The notes under the pieces were generated by a model. It saw nothing but the letters and a program-made list of their open reading frames with translations. It did no database searches and was not told the DNA's origin. Source: an uncultured Bacteroidota bacterium (GTDB lineage Bacteria; Bacteroidota; Bacteroidia; Chitinophagales; Chitinophagaceae). From it: DNA of 43,341 nt. Both the position numbers and the translations under genes were made by a program. The DNA lies in the NCBI GenBank assembly GCA_903906365.1, contig CAIVKC010000058.1, positions 1 through 43,341 on the forward strand. The letters are read 5' to 3'. This document shows positions 33,248 through 43,259 of the stretch, in pieces. The first letter of the stretch is position 1. Every line of letters starts with the position of its first letter.

Positions 33248-36200
33248 TTACCGGATAAGCATCACATGTCCCTTGACGGAAATATCCCCATTGATGGTAG
33301 CTCCCCGGATTACATAGATATATACGCCCGTATTTTGCTTTTTCCCCTGATAAGTACCATCCCATCCCTGGGCGGCCTGGCTGGTGGTAAATACCAGTTC
33401 CCCCCAGCGGTTATAGATAGAAAACTCTTTGAGCTGAATGGTAGTCCTCGCAGGTATCCGGAACTGGTCATTGACCCCGTCCCCGTTGGGAGTAAAGGCA
33501 TTGGGCATATACAACGAGGTAAATATCCGGACCGCTGCCTTCCCCACTCCCCTGCAGCCTTTGTCTGAGATAACGGTCAGCGTATAGATCATATCGTTAT
33601 GGAGCGGGATGGTACTGGCATTGAGCAGCAGCGGGTTTGCGAGGCTGGATGAGGGAGACCAGATATAACTGCTCACGGTTCCGGAGACCTGGGGCCTGAA
33701 CTGCACGACCCCACCGCGGACAACCACGGTATCAGGGGGGAAAATATGGACCGAAGGGGTGTCATTGATCAGGGCGGTAATGAGGTTGGATGAATCCGGC
33801 AGGCTCGAACAGGCCCCGCTGCCGGGCTGAAGCTGGCAGAAAACCAGGTCGCCTCCCCTCAGGCTGCTGGTACTCCATACCGGTCCCTGCACCCCTGTCC
33901 TGCTGCCATTGACCATCCAGTTATAGACCGGCGCATTGCCTGCGTTGCTCCCATGGGCCGTAAAGACCAGCGTATCACCCAGGCAGGCATTGTTCCCCGC
34001 AACGGAAATGTCCACGGAGGCAGGCTGCTGGTTTATAACGGTGAGCACGATATGATTGGACAATGCGCTGTCATGAACAACGCATCCAAAGGAGGGATCG
34101 ACCAAAACCAGGCAGCTTACGGTATCGTGGCTGGACGGTAATCCATCGGTGAAGGAAGGGCTGTTGGTGCCGGCAGGGACGCCGTTGACCAGCCAGTGAT
34201 AGGAAGGATTGGATCCCACATGGCTGACGGAGGCCGCAAAAACGGCAGGGGTGCCCGTACAGAGGGTATCCTGGGAAGCCTGGATAGATAAGGCGGCAAA
34301 TACCTGATTGAAAATTGTCATGACCAATATATTGGAGGTGACCACACCGGAGGGCGCACACCCGAACAGCGGATCAGGCGTCAGGCTGCAGTTGACGGCA
34401 TCCCCGCTGGCCAGCGAGGAAAGGACCAGGCTGTCAGAGTTGGTGCCGGCCACGGCATTGTTGACCCTCCACTGGTAGGTCGGATGGGGTCCCGCATTAC
34501 TGGCCAGTGCAGTGAACAGGATCTTGGTTCCGGCACATACCGAATCCCTTGAGGCAGCGACCTGAACCGAAGGGGTAATACCGGCACCTGAGGTCAGCGT
34601 GATGGTATTGGAGACTACGCTAACCCCTGTGACGCAACTGGAACTATCAGAATAGATACAGGTGACCTGGTCTCCCGGCTGCAGGGTATTGGTAATAAAG
34701 GTGGACGTATGACTGGCTGCATAATTGCCATTGACCTTCCATTCATATAAAGGGGTTTGTCCCGCGTTTTGTACGGCGGCCCTGAAGGTTATGCTGGTGC
34801 AGGTGCAGATCACCGTATCATCGGCCGAGATGGTGATGACGGGATGGATGAAGGCATTGCTTATATTGACGGTAGCACTGGCTGTGCCCTGTCCGGTCAT
34901 GTTTTCGCAGACACCTCCGGCTGTAACGGTGCAGGTCACCTGGTCATTGTTGGAAAAATCCGAGGCGCTGTAATAGGCGCTACCATTGCCCACCGGCAAC
35001 CCGTTGCGGGTCCAGGAAAAAGCAGGGTTGGTTCCTGCATACAAAGCGGTCGCCTGCAGGGTGGTTGGTGCCCCTGCGCAGCCATTGACTGAAAACGGAT
35101 CGATGGTAACCGCAGGAGCCGGCGGACTGGCCAGGGGTGCGGTGAGTTTGACTACCCAGAAATCATCACAGCTACCCTGGTTGGTTTGCGGATGAAATCC
35201 ACTCACTTCCTTGGAACAGGTCGTGCCGGCAATGATATAACTGCCATCGGCGAGTTCCCGGATACAGTGGGCCTCATCATAGTAGGATCCGCCCATATTC
35301 ATCTGCCAGAGCAAATCACCGGCCGGGCTGATTTTGAGGACCCACATATCGGTCAGGCCTCCATTGCAATTGAGGTCTCCGTTGGTGGATTCTGAAGAAC
35401 CGGCGACCAAAAAGCCCCCATCCTGGGCGGGCTCTATATGGTAGGCAATTTCATTGTCGTCGCCTCCGTAACATTTTTGCCATAGCAGGCTGCCGCTGGA
35501 GGACAGTTTGACCACCCAAAAATCACTGGCACCGGGAAACAGGTTGTGGATCCCTGATACATCCCCGTCATTGGAATCGGCATATCCGGCAACCACATAT
35601 CCTCCGTCCTGGGTCAGGTCCACCGAATAGCCGCCATCGGATTTTGATCCGCCCAGGGCCTTTTGCCATTGTACATTCCCCGTATTATCAAGTTTGACCA
35701 CCCAAACATCCAGGTTGCCGTGGTTACCGGTTACATCCCCGTCAGCGGATGCCTCGTTGCCGGCGACCACACAGCCACCGTCGGGGGTGGCCCGTACACC
35801 GTAGGCCTGGTCGTCCCGGGAGCCGCCGAGGCTTTTTTGCCAGAGCAGGCTGCCAGAAGCGTCAATTTTGATTACCCAGAAATCCCGGCCTCCATGGTTG
35901 ATGGTAATATCACCGTCGGAGGACTCTGTTTCACCGGCCACCACATAGCCGCCATCGGCTGTCATGGAAATGCCATAGGCATATTCATTGAGGCTTCCCC
36001 CGTATAACTTCTGCCATACGATATCCCCCGCGCTGTTCAGCTTGACCACCCAGTAGTCTGCACCTCCGTGGTTGCCTGTAATACTGCAGTCAATGGAGGC
36101 GGCAGTACCGGCCAGGATATAGCCCCCGTCCGCTGTAGGGTGTATGTCCGTACCTGTTTCAAAATAATTGCCGCCCAGGCATTTCTGCCATTGGATATTA

Positions 36201-36577
36201 CCCCTGTGATCGAGTTTGACGACCCAGATATCCCCGATGGCCAGGTTGCCATGGTATCCCATTACATCGGCATTGTCCTTGCCTTCGGTATAACCTGCCG
36301 TGATGTATCCCCCGTCTGCGGTGGCCTCAATGGACCAGGCGTAGTCACCGTTGTTCCCGCCATAGCATTTTTGCCACTCTATGGAAGGGACCGGGTTGGC
36401 GGTTATATGGCGCGCAGGGTGAAACAGGGAGGAAGCCTCTCCCCTGAAGCCTGGGGAAACTGGCGAAATAAGGGGTTTACCGGTCTGCTGACCGGGGGGT
36501 GAAAAAGCCCACTCTTTTTGACGGGCCCATGCAGCTGAGCTTATAAATAGAAAGGCAAAGAATATAAATTTATTCAT
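33248..36577 (-). CDS. T9SS-exported repeat protein with gliding-motility C-terminal domain
   Basis: The 1109-residue product starts with a signal peptide (MNKFIFFAFLFISSAAWARQ). Seven repeats of about 55 residues follow, built as W-Q-K-x-x-G-G ... D-G-G-Y-x-x-A-G ... D-x-W-V-V-K-L (about 70-485). Five Ig/PKD-like domains of about 80 residues come next, each with a Cys pair and W-x-x-N-G centre (FSWTRNG, YEWKVNG, YQWRVNN, YHWLVNG, YNWMVNG). Then there is one PKD-like domain (YIWSPSSSL) and the CHU_C type-B sorting domain, NAFTPNGDGVNDQFRI to KGHVMLIR. The last domain sends it through the type IX system to the cell surface or medium. It is probably an adhesin or shell protein; no catalytic motif is seen. 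Confidence 0.92.
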   Translation of the reverse strand: MNKFIFFAFLFISSAAWARQKEWAFSPPGQQTGKPLISPVSPGFRGEASSLFHPARHITANPVPSIEWQKCYGGNNGDYAWSIEATADGGYITAGYTEGKDNADVMGYHGNLAIGDIWVVKLDHRGNIQWQKCLGGNYFETGTDIHPTADGGYILAGTAASIDCSITGNHGGADYWVVKLNSAGDIVWQKLYGGSLNEYAYGISMTADGGYVVAGETESSDGDITINHGGRDFWVIKIDASGSLLWQKSLGGSRDDQAYGVRATPDGGCVVAGNEASADGDVTGNHGNLDVWVVKLDNTGNVQWQKALGGSKSDGGYSVDLTQDGGYVVAGYADSNDGDVSGIHNLFPGASDFWVVKLSSSGSLLWQKCYGGDDNEIAYHIEPAQDGGFLVAGSSESTNGDLNCNGGLTDMWVLKISPAGDLLWQMNMGGSYYDEAHCIRELADGSYIIAGTTCSKEVSGFHPQTNQGSCDDFWVVKLTAPLASPPAPAVTIDPFSVNGCAGAPTTLQATALYAGTNPAFSWTRNGLPVGNGSAYYSASDFSNNDQVTCTVTAGGVCENMTGQGTASATVNISNAFIHPVITISADDTVICTCTSITFRAAVQNAGQTPLYEWKVNGNYAASHTSTFITNTLQPGDQVTCIYSDSSSCVTGVSVVSNTITLTSGAGITPSVQVAASRDSVCAGTKILFTALASNAGPHPTYQWRVNNAVAGTNSDSLVLSSLASGDAVNCSLTPDPLFGCAPSGVVTSNILVMTIFNQVFAALSIQASQDTLCTGTPAVFAASVSHVGSNPSYHWLVNGVPAGTNSPSFTDGLPSSHDTVSCLVLVDPSFGCVVHDSALSNHIVLTVINQQPASVDISVAGNNACLGDTLVFTAHGSNAGNAPVYNWMVNGSRTGVQGPVWSTSSLRGGDLVFCQLQPGSGACSSLPDSSNLITALINDTPSVHIFPPDTVVVRGGVVQFRPQVSGTVSSYIWSPSSSLANPLLLNASTIPLHNDMIYTLTVISDKGCRGVGKAAVRIFTSLYMPNAFTPNGDGVNDQFRIPARTTIQLKEFSIYNRWGELVFTTSQAAQGWDGTYQGKKQNTGVYIYVIRGATINGDISVKGHVMLIR

Positions 36578-36751
36578 AGTGGTTAACAGGGGTCTTTTTC
36601 CGATGACCCTTTTTTTGGGTTATGTCCTGCCCTTTGACATTGGCTGAAGAGGCCGCTGCGTATTTATAACAAAACATTTATTTTGAATATATTAAATTGC
36701 CGGCTTATCCGGGATATATCCGAAACATATCCTTTAAAAAAAATTCCCACC

Positions 36752-37087
36752 ATGATTTTCCGAAAGATTTTACCCCTTTGCGCCGCGATCCTGTTCATTA
36801 CGGCCTGTTTGGGCACTGCCCATGCCCAGGTCTTCCAGAAGCCGGCAGCCGCACCCGGCATTGATTCTTTCCGGTTGGAAATAAATTACCAGAACAACGC
36901 AAAGGCGGTATTTTACCTCTACCGCCGCCATGAGACACAATGGTTTCCGGTGGATAGTGCCCTGGCTGCCAAAAGCCACTTGAGCGATGCACCTACGCTG
37001 GATCTGGCGATTTTGCAATGTATGAAAAGCAGGCAACTCGATATCCGCACCGTTAACATGGCACTGCTCAGACCCAGCAGGCGGTAA
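36752..37087 (+). CDS. Small secreted hypothetical protein
   Basis: Start at ATG 36752 (MIFRKILPLCAAILFITACL) gives 111 residues with a signal peptide cut after AHAQ near residue 26. The upstream in-frame ATG at 36683 would bury the signal. The mature part (DSFRLEINYQNNAKAVFYLY) shows no known family. It is divergent from the T9SS protein gene, with 174 bp between starts. Confidence 0.6.
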   Translation: MIFRKILPLCAAILFITACLGTAHAQVFQKPAAAPGIDSFRLEINYQNNAKAVFYLYRRHETQWFPVDSALAAKSHLSDAPTLDLAILQCMKSRQLDIRTVNMALLRPSRR

Positions 37088-37138
37088 TATACTATTAATA
37101 AGTCGCTATTGGAACTTGCTATCCCCCGATGCCTTTTT

Positions 37139-37720
37139 TTAGGTGGTCCAGTCCCAAAGGACAATGGACCAGTCGATATGGTCGTAGCTGAGGGTGTCTA
37201 TTACGCAGAATCCGGTTTTTAAATGGGCGCGCAGGGATCCCGGATTGTCGCTGGCCACATCGGTGACACAACAGTCAAAACTGTCCTGCAGGCTTTTGCG
37301 GTAAAAATCATACAGGCTGCCCGTTAAACCCCGGCCCCGGTAATCTTTGGCAACACATAGCTGGCCAACGACCACATACGGGCGGGTTTCCAATGGCCTT
37401 CCTTTGTACAGCGTTTGGTCCAGCAACCCAAACAGTTTGGAGAGCATGGCATGATGGTCCTTAATGTCCCTGGTGGCCACCAGGGCGTAGCCCACCACCC
37501 GATCTCCGTCCAGGGCAATCACCGAAGGGGATGCCCGGTGCATGATCTCCAGGAATTCCAGGGAATATTCCGCCGTCACAAAGCCCTGCTTTTCGGCTTC
37601 CCCCGGAGGGAGGTTCCGCTTAAGGTTTATTTCCTGCAGATGGCGAATGCCTTCGAGTTCCGCGTACTGGCTGACCCGTTTTATGATTATCCGGTTTTCT
37701 TGCTGTAATGCTGTCTCCAT
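37139..37720 (-). CDS. GNAT-family N-acetyltransferase
   Basis: Start at ATG 37720 (METALQQENRIIIKRV) gives 193 residues; the longer frame to 37840 is unlikely. The acetyl-CoA site is VGQLCVAKDYRGRGLTGSLY, with the Q/R-x-x-G-x-G/A pattern. VIALDGDRVVGYALVATRD precedes it as the beta-4 motif, and SDNPGSLRAHLKTGF is the end of the fold. The substrate is unknown. It is convergent with the small secreted gene, only 51 bp away. Confidence 0.88.
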   Translation of the reverse strand: METALQQENRIIIKRVSQYAELEGIRHLQEINLKRNLPPGEAEKQGFVTAEYSLEFLEIMHRASPSVIALDGDRVVGYALVATRDIKDHHAMLSKLFGLLDQTLYKGRPLETRPYVVVGQLCVAKDYRGRGLTGSLYDFYRKSLQDSFDCCVTDVASDNPGSLRAHLKTGFCVIDTLSYDHIDWSIVLWDWTT

Positions 37721-37899
37721 ACTCGAAGTGAAGATAAAAATTTTCCGATTCCCCCGAAAACGACCAAAAGTTCCTTCCCTGCCCGCAGGCTCCCTGATTA
37801 TTTTATTACATTGGGGAATGAACCGGATAAAATTAGCCAAAGATGTACGGTAAACAGGGGTGAATCAAAAAGGCCCGGCCGAAACAGGAAAAAACAGAT

Positions 37900-38541
37900 A
37901 TGCTAAAAAAAAGAATATTAGGTTTACTGGGTTTGCTTCTGCTGTTGTTGTTCATCGCAGTGCTTTGGGCAAACCGGGTCATTACAAACCATGCCCGGGG
38001 CAGACTCTTTGACGATCCACAGGCCATCCCCTATAACCGGGTAGGCATTCTGTTGGGCACTTCCAAATATTTAACCCAGGGCGGCCTGAATCCCTATTAC
38101 AGCTACCGCATTGAAGCAGCCGTCCGTTTAATGAAGGCGGAAAAAATAAAATACCTGGTGATCAGCGGCGATAACCGCGTTAAAAACTACAATGAGCCCC
38201 GCACGATGCGAACCGACCTGATACGCGAAGGAATCGATTCCACCAGGTTATACATGGATTATGCCGGACTGAGGACCTTTGATTCCATGGTCCGGATCCG
38301 CGAAATCTTTGGCCAGGATTCGGTGACCGTTATCTCTCAGGCCTTTCACAATGAAAGGGCGCTCTATATTGCCGACAGGGAGGGCATAACTGCCATAGGC
38401 TTCAATGCCACAGAGGTGGCTGGTACCCGGGGTTTGAAGACGGCATTGCGGGAAAAGCTGGCCCGGGTAAAGTTATTCCTGGACGGGTGGTTCGGTAAAA
38501 GGCCCCGGTATCTGGCTGAAAAAATCCCAATTCCCGGCTGA
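37900..38541 (+). CDS. SanA/YdcF-like DUF218 membrane-anchored protein
   Basis: The 213-residue protein has one N-terminal anchor (LLGLLLLLLFIAVLWA) and a DUF218 domain outside. It contains VGILLGTSKYLTQGGLNPYY, IKYLVISGDNRVKNYNEPR, RTFDSMVRIREIFG and VTVISQAFHNERALYIADRE. These match SanA (E. coli) and vancomycin high-temperature exclusion proteins that affect envelope permeability and cell-wall precursor metabolism. The G-T, S-G-D-N and H-N-E-R motifs are all present. Confidence 0.88.
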   Translation: MLKKRILGLLGLLLLLLFIAVLWANRVITNHARGRLFDDPQAIPYNRVGILLGTSKYLTQGGLNPYYSYRIEAAVRLMKAEKIKYLVISGDNRVKNYNEPRTMRTDLIREGIDSTRLYMDYAGLRTFDSMVRIREIFGQDSVTVISQAFHNERALYIADREGITAIGFNATEVAGTRGLKTALREKLARVKLFLDGWFGKRPRYLAEKIPIPG

Positions 38542-38721
38542 ATAAACCTTTTAAGGGAGGCTGGCCGGGTTACTCCGCTGTATCGGGGCCTGCAGGCAGA
38601 GGGGGATTGCCCTTGTACCCACCTGGAAGGTAAGTCTCAATCCTTTCCGGGTAAAATAGGTTTTGGCCTCAATTGGTAGGATGGTGGACTTAGTTGGTTC
38701 CCCAAATAAGGCGGCTACCCA

Positions 38722-39345
38722 TTAATGCCCAAAATATTTATTGAGGGCTTCGATCTTATTTTGCACGTTGAGCTTGCCATAAATGCGAGAAAGGTGCTTT
38801 TTCACGGTCTCCCGGCCGATGCCAAGCTGCGAGGCTATTTCCTTATAGAGCAGTCCCCTGGATATCTGATCCATGATCTCCTTTTCCCGGAGACTGAGCA
38901 GTTCCCGGGCAGTTACCTTTGGATGGGGTTGGTGAAAATGGCCCAGCAGCCTGCGGTATATGAAGGCGGACATGGGAGATCCCCCTGCAGCCAGGGTGTG
39001 CAGCGCCTGCACAATGAGGTCCGGATGGGCATCTTTGAGCAGGTACCCATGGGCCCCGGCCCGCAGGGCACTGAAAATGGTTTCGTCATCTTCATGCATG
39101 GTCAGTACCAGGTATTGGATGCTGCTCATCTGGGGGCTCATTTTGCGCAGGACATCCATCCCGTTGGACCGGTAAAGGGAAATATCCAGTATGGCAATAT
39201 CCACGGGATGCTTCCGGAGTCCTGCCAGGGCCTCTTCTGCCATCCGGTAGGTGCCGCAGACCCTGAATCCGCCAAAGGATTCCAGGTGACATTTAAGGAC
39301 CAATGCAAAATCAGCATTGTCTTCAATGATAGCAATGTTCAACAT
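38722..39345 (-). CDS. NarL/FixJ-type response regulator
   Basis: The 207-residue protein has a receiver domain with the acidic pocket IIEDN (residues 6-10), phosphoacceptor Asp54 in AILDISL, Thr82 and Lys104 (YLLKD). A LuxR-type helix-turn-helix, about 145-205, follows: LSLREKEIMDQISRGLLYKE, then IASQLGIGRETVKKHLSRIY. A partner histidine kinase is not encoded next to it in the window. Its targets are unknown; the cytochrome gene upstream on the same strand, 250 bp away, is one candidate. Confidence 0.93.
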   Translation of the reverse strand: MLNIAIIEDNADFALVLKCHLESFGGFRVCGTYRMAEEALAGLRKHPVDIAILDISLYRSNGMDVLRKMSPQMSSIQYLVLTMHEDDETIFSALRAGAHGYLLKDAHPDLIVQALHTLAAGGSPMSAFIYRRLLGHFHQPHPKVTARELLSLREKEIMDQISRGLLYKEIASQLGIGRETVKKHLSRIYGKLNVQNKIEALNKYFGH

Positions 39346-39594
39346 GATATCAAGGAATGGGTTTAAGCCTCTTTGCGTATTTCAGGGGGAAAGCTGTGGT
39401 AGGGAAGGAATTAATTATATAAAAATAATTGAATATACTTAATCAGCCAATAGGAAAACAACGGTAACCCACACCGTTAAAACACGGTAAAACCGGACAT
39501 ATTCTTCGTTAAATTACGCAATGCACGCAGTCAAATGAAACCAGGCCGGTAAATACCGGTCTTAAAATGCAGCCGTTGGGGACTTGCAGATGGT

Positions 39595-40860
39595 TCACTG
39601 CCTTTTGCCAGCGCCCTGTTTTAAAAAATTCGCCGTGGCTTCCGGGTAAATGGAAATGAAATGCGTTCGGATATAATCGGGAAGGAGTTTATCGCCCGAA
39701 CCGACATTGAGCATGATTTTTTTTGAAGCCCTAACCGGCATATGGCAATCGATGCAATTATCCCCCAAATGGACAGAGCCCCTTTCTTTATCAGGCAGGG
39801 AGCAAACCGGGTTGTCCTTCCCGTTGTGACAGGACTGGCATTTGGCAGAAAACAGGTCAGCTCGGTTGAATTCATCCCGGTGCACATTGTGGCAGGTGGA
39901 ACAGTCCATTTCCGCAGAACCCAGGAAGCACTTGCTGGCGGCCAGCAGGCCGTACTGGTTACCATGCACGTCCAGGGTATCGGCCTGCCTGGAGATCGCC
40001 TTACCCTGTGAAAAATGGGCCAGCGTATCGCCGACCTGAAAAGAAAATGGCGGCTGAATGGCGGTCCGGAATCCTGAATGACACAGGGCGCAGCCATCCA
40101 TTCTCTGTTGCCGGTTGAGTTTGGCTGCATTGGTGACAAACCGGGCGGTGGTCTCCTGGGGATGAGCCGCCTGGTAGGCAGCATGGGCCTGACCGCCTGT
40201 ATGACACCTCTCGCAGGTGATCCCGTATTGCAGGCTGCCCCGGTCAAAGGAGAACTTCCCCGATGGGGTCAACCCGGCCCTGGCAAAAGTAGTATGGCAT
40301 TCCAGGCAGTTGGGCGTGATGGCCCTGCCAAAGAAAAAATACTTGGGGAATCCGGGACTGTTGCACCATTGATCTGAAGCCCGGTAATAAGAAACAGGGA
40401 GCTGATAAAGGCTGCTGTCCTGCCAGTACAGGTAACTCTGTCCTTTGCGGCCCGAACCAATGGTAATGTCGAAATCTGCGGTCCTGACTACTTCCCCATT
40501 GATGGTTGCGGTTTGCAGCAGATGATCCCCCTCACGGGTCATGGTCACGCGCATAAAGGGATTGTACTGGAAGCTGTTGTGCCCCTCCTGGAAACTCCCC
40601 CTGACCGAGCTGGTATCGGCAGGCCTGGAATCCAGGTAATGGGCCGTGTGAACAAAACTGTTATAGATCTCACCATGACAGCCCCTGCATGCAGCAGCCG
40701 GCGAGGGATCTGCAAGGGCAGGCTGCGCCGGAGCCGGTGGCCCCTGCACGAAGAACAGGTTACAGCCTATTACCGCCAGCAGGATCAAAAACGTAACCCT
40801 TGTTTTTTGTACCGGCAGCAGCCGGACCGGTCGGGAAATTTCTTGAGCTGCATCATTCAT
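39595..40860 (-). CDS. Seven-heme-motif cytochrome c
   Basis: The 421-residue protein has an N-terminal membrane/signal segment (VTFLILLAVIGCNLFF) and seven C-x-x-C-H sites: residues 58, 185, 216, 257, 320, 341 and 369 (CRGCH, CLECH, CERCH, CALCH, CSTCH, CQSCH, CIDCH). This is the cytochrome c554/NrfA-like multiheme class, exported and matured in the periplasm. Many extra His residues (HTAHYL, CHNVH) can be distal ligands. Members transfer electrons or reduce nitrogen or sulfur compounds; no substrate is indicated. Partner reductase or heme-lyase genes are not seen in the window. Confidence 0.88.
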   Translation of the reverse strand: MNDAAQEISRPVRLLPVQKTRVTFLILLAVIGCNLFFVQGPPAPAQPALADPSPAAACRGCHGEIYNSFVHTAHYLDSRPADTSSVRGSFQEGHNSFQYNPFMRVTMTREGDHLLQTATINGEVVRTADFDITIGSGRKGQSYLYWQDSSLYQLPVSYYRASDQWCNSPGFPKYFFFGRAITPNCLECHTTFARAGLTPSGKFSFDRGSLQYGITCERCHTGGQAHAAYQAAHPQETTARFVTNAAKLNRQQRMDGCALCHSGFRTAIQPPFSFQVGDTLAHFSQGKAISRQADTLDVHGNQYGLLAASKCFLGSAEMDCSTCHNVHRDEFNRADLFSAKCQSCHNGKDNPVCSLPDKERGSVHLGDNCIDCHMPVRASKKIMLNVGSGDKLLPDYIRTHFISIYPEATANFLKQGAGKRQ

Positions 40861-41044
40861 GGGAAAATGGTTCTGGATTTTAAATGTACAAAATTATACC
40901 GGGGCACCCGCAGGCGCCCGCCATTTTATTGACTGGTTGACAGGGTTGCCAAACAAGGTTTTCTTTAGGCAGACAAGCCGCTGATTTGGGTTATATTTAC
41001 AGGAAACAACCCGGTAATAACCTGCCAAATTCAAACAAAGCTTC

Positions 41045-41941
41045 ATGCATTTTTTCATAACCCTCTGCACGGCCCTGCTGCTGATGCTGCCCGCCGGAAG
41101 CCCCAAAAGGCCCGCCGAAAGCGGCGTTTTTGCCAAAAACAACCTCGTTGCCTGGTGCATCGTTCCCTTTGATATCAAAAAAAGAGGGCCCGAAGAACGC
41201 GCCGCCATGCTCCAAAGACTGGGCATCACCAAATTTGCCTATGACTGGCGGGAAGAGCATGTAGACAGCTTCGAGGTGGAAATGGACGCTTTAAGCAGGC
41301 ACCATATCACCCTGCAGGCCTTCTGGATGCCCTACGGACCCGATCCGGTTAAAAACCAGCATTACCCCGCTATCCTGTCCCTGCTCCGGCGTCACCATAT
41401 CAGGACCCAGCTCTGGTGGTCCTATGGTTCCTCCGATGAAAGCCTACAGAACCTCACCGAGGAGCAAAAAGTCATCCTGGTAGGTAATATGGTGCTGAAG
41501 CTGGCCATGGATGCTGAAAGGATAGGCTGCACCGTTGGCCTCTACGGCCATAACGGCTGGTTTGGCGAGCCCGAAAACCAACTGGCCATCCTGGAATATA
41601 TCAAACAGGCCAATACGGGTATTGTTTTCAATTTCAACCATGCCGAAGAGCAGGTGGACCGTTTTGCGCGGTTTTTCCCTAAAATCCTTCCCTACCTGAT
41701 TGCCATCAATATCAGCGGAATTCAAAAAGGCACCCCCGGCCGGATTGTGCCGGTGGGAAAGGGTGATTCCGAACTGGAGATGATCCGTGAGATCGGATCC
41801 AGCTCCTACAGCGGCCCCATCGGCATCATCAATGAAGACACGGACCCGGATGCAGAAATTGGACTCCGTATGAATATGGATGGTCTCAAATACATCATCA
41901 AATCACTGGGCTATTCGGCGGCCCTGAGAACCTACCAGTGA
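41045..41941 (+). CDS. Secreted TIM-barrel protein, sugar isomerase-like
   Basis: The 298-residue product has a signal peptide (FFITLCTALLLMLPAGS). The barrel resembles AP endonuclease family 2/xylose isomerase-like proteins: MLQRLGITKFAYDWREEHVD, HHITLQAFWMPYGPDP, IGCTVGLYGHNGWFGEPENQ, GIVFNFNHAEEQVDRFARFF and YSGPIGIINED. The charged residues in GHNGWFGEPENQ and NFNHAEEQ are probable metal ligands. A sugar-acting role is an inference from the fold and from the convergent GH130 gene, 34 bp away. Confidence 0.8.
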   Translation: MHFFITLCTALLLMLPAGSPKRPAESGVFAKNNLVAWCIVPFDIKKRGPEERAAMLQRLGITKFAYDWREEHVDSFEVEMDALSRHHITLQAFWMPYGPDPVKNQHYPAILSLLRRHHIRTQLWWSYGSSDESLQNLTEEQKVILVGNMVLKLAMDAERIGCTVGLYGHNGWFGEPENQLAILEYIKQANTGIVFNFNHAEEQVDRFARFFPKILPYLIAINISGIQKGTPGRIVPVGKGDSELEMIREIGSSSYSGPIGIINEDTDPDAEIGLRMNMDGLKYIIKSLGYSAALRTYQ

Positions 41942-41975
41942 CAAGGACCTCTCTGTCAGCAGCACAGGCCACCGG

Positions 41976-43181
41976 CTAGATTCCCCGCAGCGCATCCATG
42001 CCCTGCCGTTCCAGGGACCTGTTAAGTCCAATGAGTTCATTGAGTCTTTGCACAGAGGCAGCCGAAGTATATCCATCTTCCCGGGTATGCAGCACATAAT
42101 CCAGCAGCCGGTCAATGGAGGAGGTGGCCACATGCATGCGGGAATCAGAGGACGCATAATAGATAAAAACGGTGCCGTCCTCATCGGCAATCCATCCATT
42201 GCTGAACAGCACGTTGGACACATCCCCTACCAGTTCTTCGGCCTCCGGCGCCAGAAAATATCCGGCCGGTTTGGCCGTTACCCGCGTGAGGTCATCCAGG
42301 GAAGTCAAAAACAGGTAACATACATACCGAAGGCCTGAGGCCGTATTACGCACGCCATGGGCCAGGTGCAGCCAGCCCTTGGGGGTTCTGATGGGTGCCG
42401 GGCCCAGCCCGTTTTTTAGTTCGTACACGGTGTGATAAACCCGGCTGTCTATAACTGTTTCCTCCATCACGGCAGCCTCCGTAATGGTATCGCTCAGCCC
42501 AAAACCTATCCCGCCCCCGCTGCCCGCTTCGATGAAGCTGTCCTGCGGTCGGGTATAAAAAGCATATTTACCTGCCACGAATTCCGGATGCAGTACCACG
42601 TTGCGCTGCTGGGGGGACCTGGTCTTCAGGTTGGGCAGGCGCTCCCAGTGACGCAGGTCCCTGGTACGGGCAATTCCGCACTGGGCGATGGCCGAAGAAT
42701 GGTCTCCGGGCGGGGCCTGGGGATCCTTTCTTTCCGTACAAAAAAGGCCATATATCCAACCGTCTTCATGCCGGACCAGCCGCATGTCATAGAGGTTGGT
42801 CTCCGGCTCGCCGGTACCGGGCATGGTAATCGGATAATCCCAGAAACGGAACTGGTCAATGCCGTTGGGGCTTTCTGCGATGGCAAAAAAAGACTTCCGG
42901 TCGCTCCCTTCCACCCTGGCCACCAGGATATACTTATCCTCCCATTTCATAGCCCCGGCGTTAAAAACGGCGTTGATGCCAAACCTTTCCATCAGAAATG
43001 GATTGCTTTCCCGGTTCAGGTCGTATTTCCAGAAAGGGGGGATATGGGCTGCCGAGAGTATGGGATTATGATAGCGGTCATAAATACCATTGCCGTTCTC
43101 TTTCATTTTATTTGGCCGGGAAATCAGTTCTTCATATTGTGTCTGAAGCATGTCCAGCCTTTTGCCAAAAGAATTCTTCAT
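41976..43181 (-). CDS. GH130 4-O-beta-D-mannosyl-D-glucose phosphorylase
   Basis: The 401-residue protein lacks a signal peptide and is cytoplasmic. It follows the GH130 subfamily-1 pattern closely. [20 protein letters not shown] leads into [20 protein letters not shown], then [12 protein letters not shown], whose Asp132 is at the position of the family's general acid. [20 protein letters not shown] and [11 protein letters not shown] follow, then [20 protein letters not shown]. These enzymes phosphorolyse mannosyl-glucose (or mannosylated glucans) to mannose 1-phosphate and glucose, as BfMGP does in B. fragilis mannan use. No mannanase or epimerase gene is in the window. Confidence 0.9.
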   Translation of the reverse strand: MKNSFGKRLDMLQTQYEELISRPNKMKENGNGIYDRYHNPILSAAHIPPFWKYDLNRESNPFLMERFGINAVFNAGAMKWEDKYILVARVEGSDRKSFFAIAESPNGIDQFRFWDYPITMPGTGEPETNLYDMRLVRHEDGWIYGLFCTERKDPQAPPGDHSSAIAQCGIARTRDLRHWERLPNLKTRSPQQRNVVLHPEFVAGKYAFYTRPQDSFIEAGSGGGIGFGLSDTITEAAVMEETVIDSRVYHTVYELKNGLGPAPIRTPKGWLHLAHGVRNTASGLRYVCYLFLTSLDDLTRVTAKPAGYFLAPEAEELVGDVSNVLFSNGWIADEDGTVFIYYASSDSRMHVATSSIDRLLDYVLHTREDGYTSAASVQRLNELIGLNRSLERQGMDALRGI

Positions 43182-43259
43182 TATGAATTATTATAAGTAT
43201 ACATTAGTGTCTCGTTAAAACAATAAGCAGTTCTTTGAAAGTCTTGATGTGCTTGTATT

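Noticed and set aside
33242-36502. Several plus-strand frames of 60-144 codons opposite the T9SS gene
   Set aside because: They are antisense shadows of a repeat-rich gene; the repeated Gly/Ile patterns mirror the minus-strand coding repeats.
42432-43196. 254-codon plus-strand frame opposite the GH130 gene
   Set aside because: GH130 motifs on the minus strand are unambiguous; the plus frame is its shadow.
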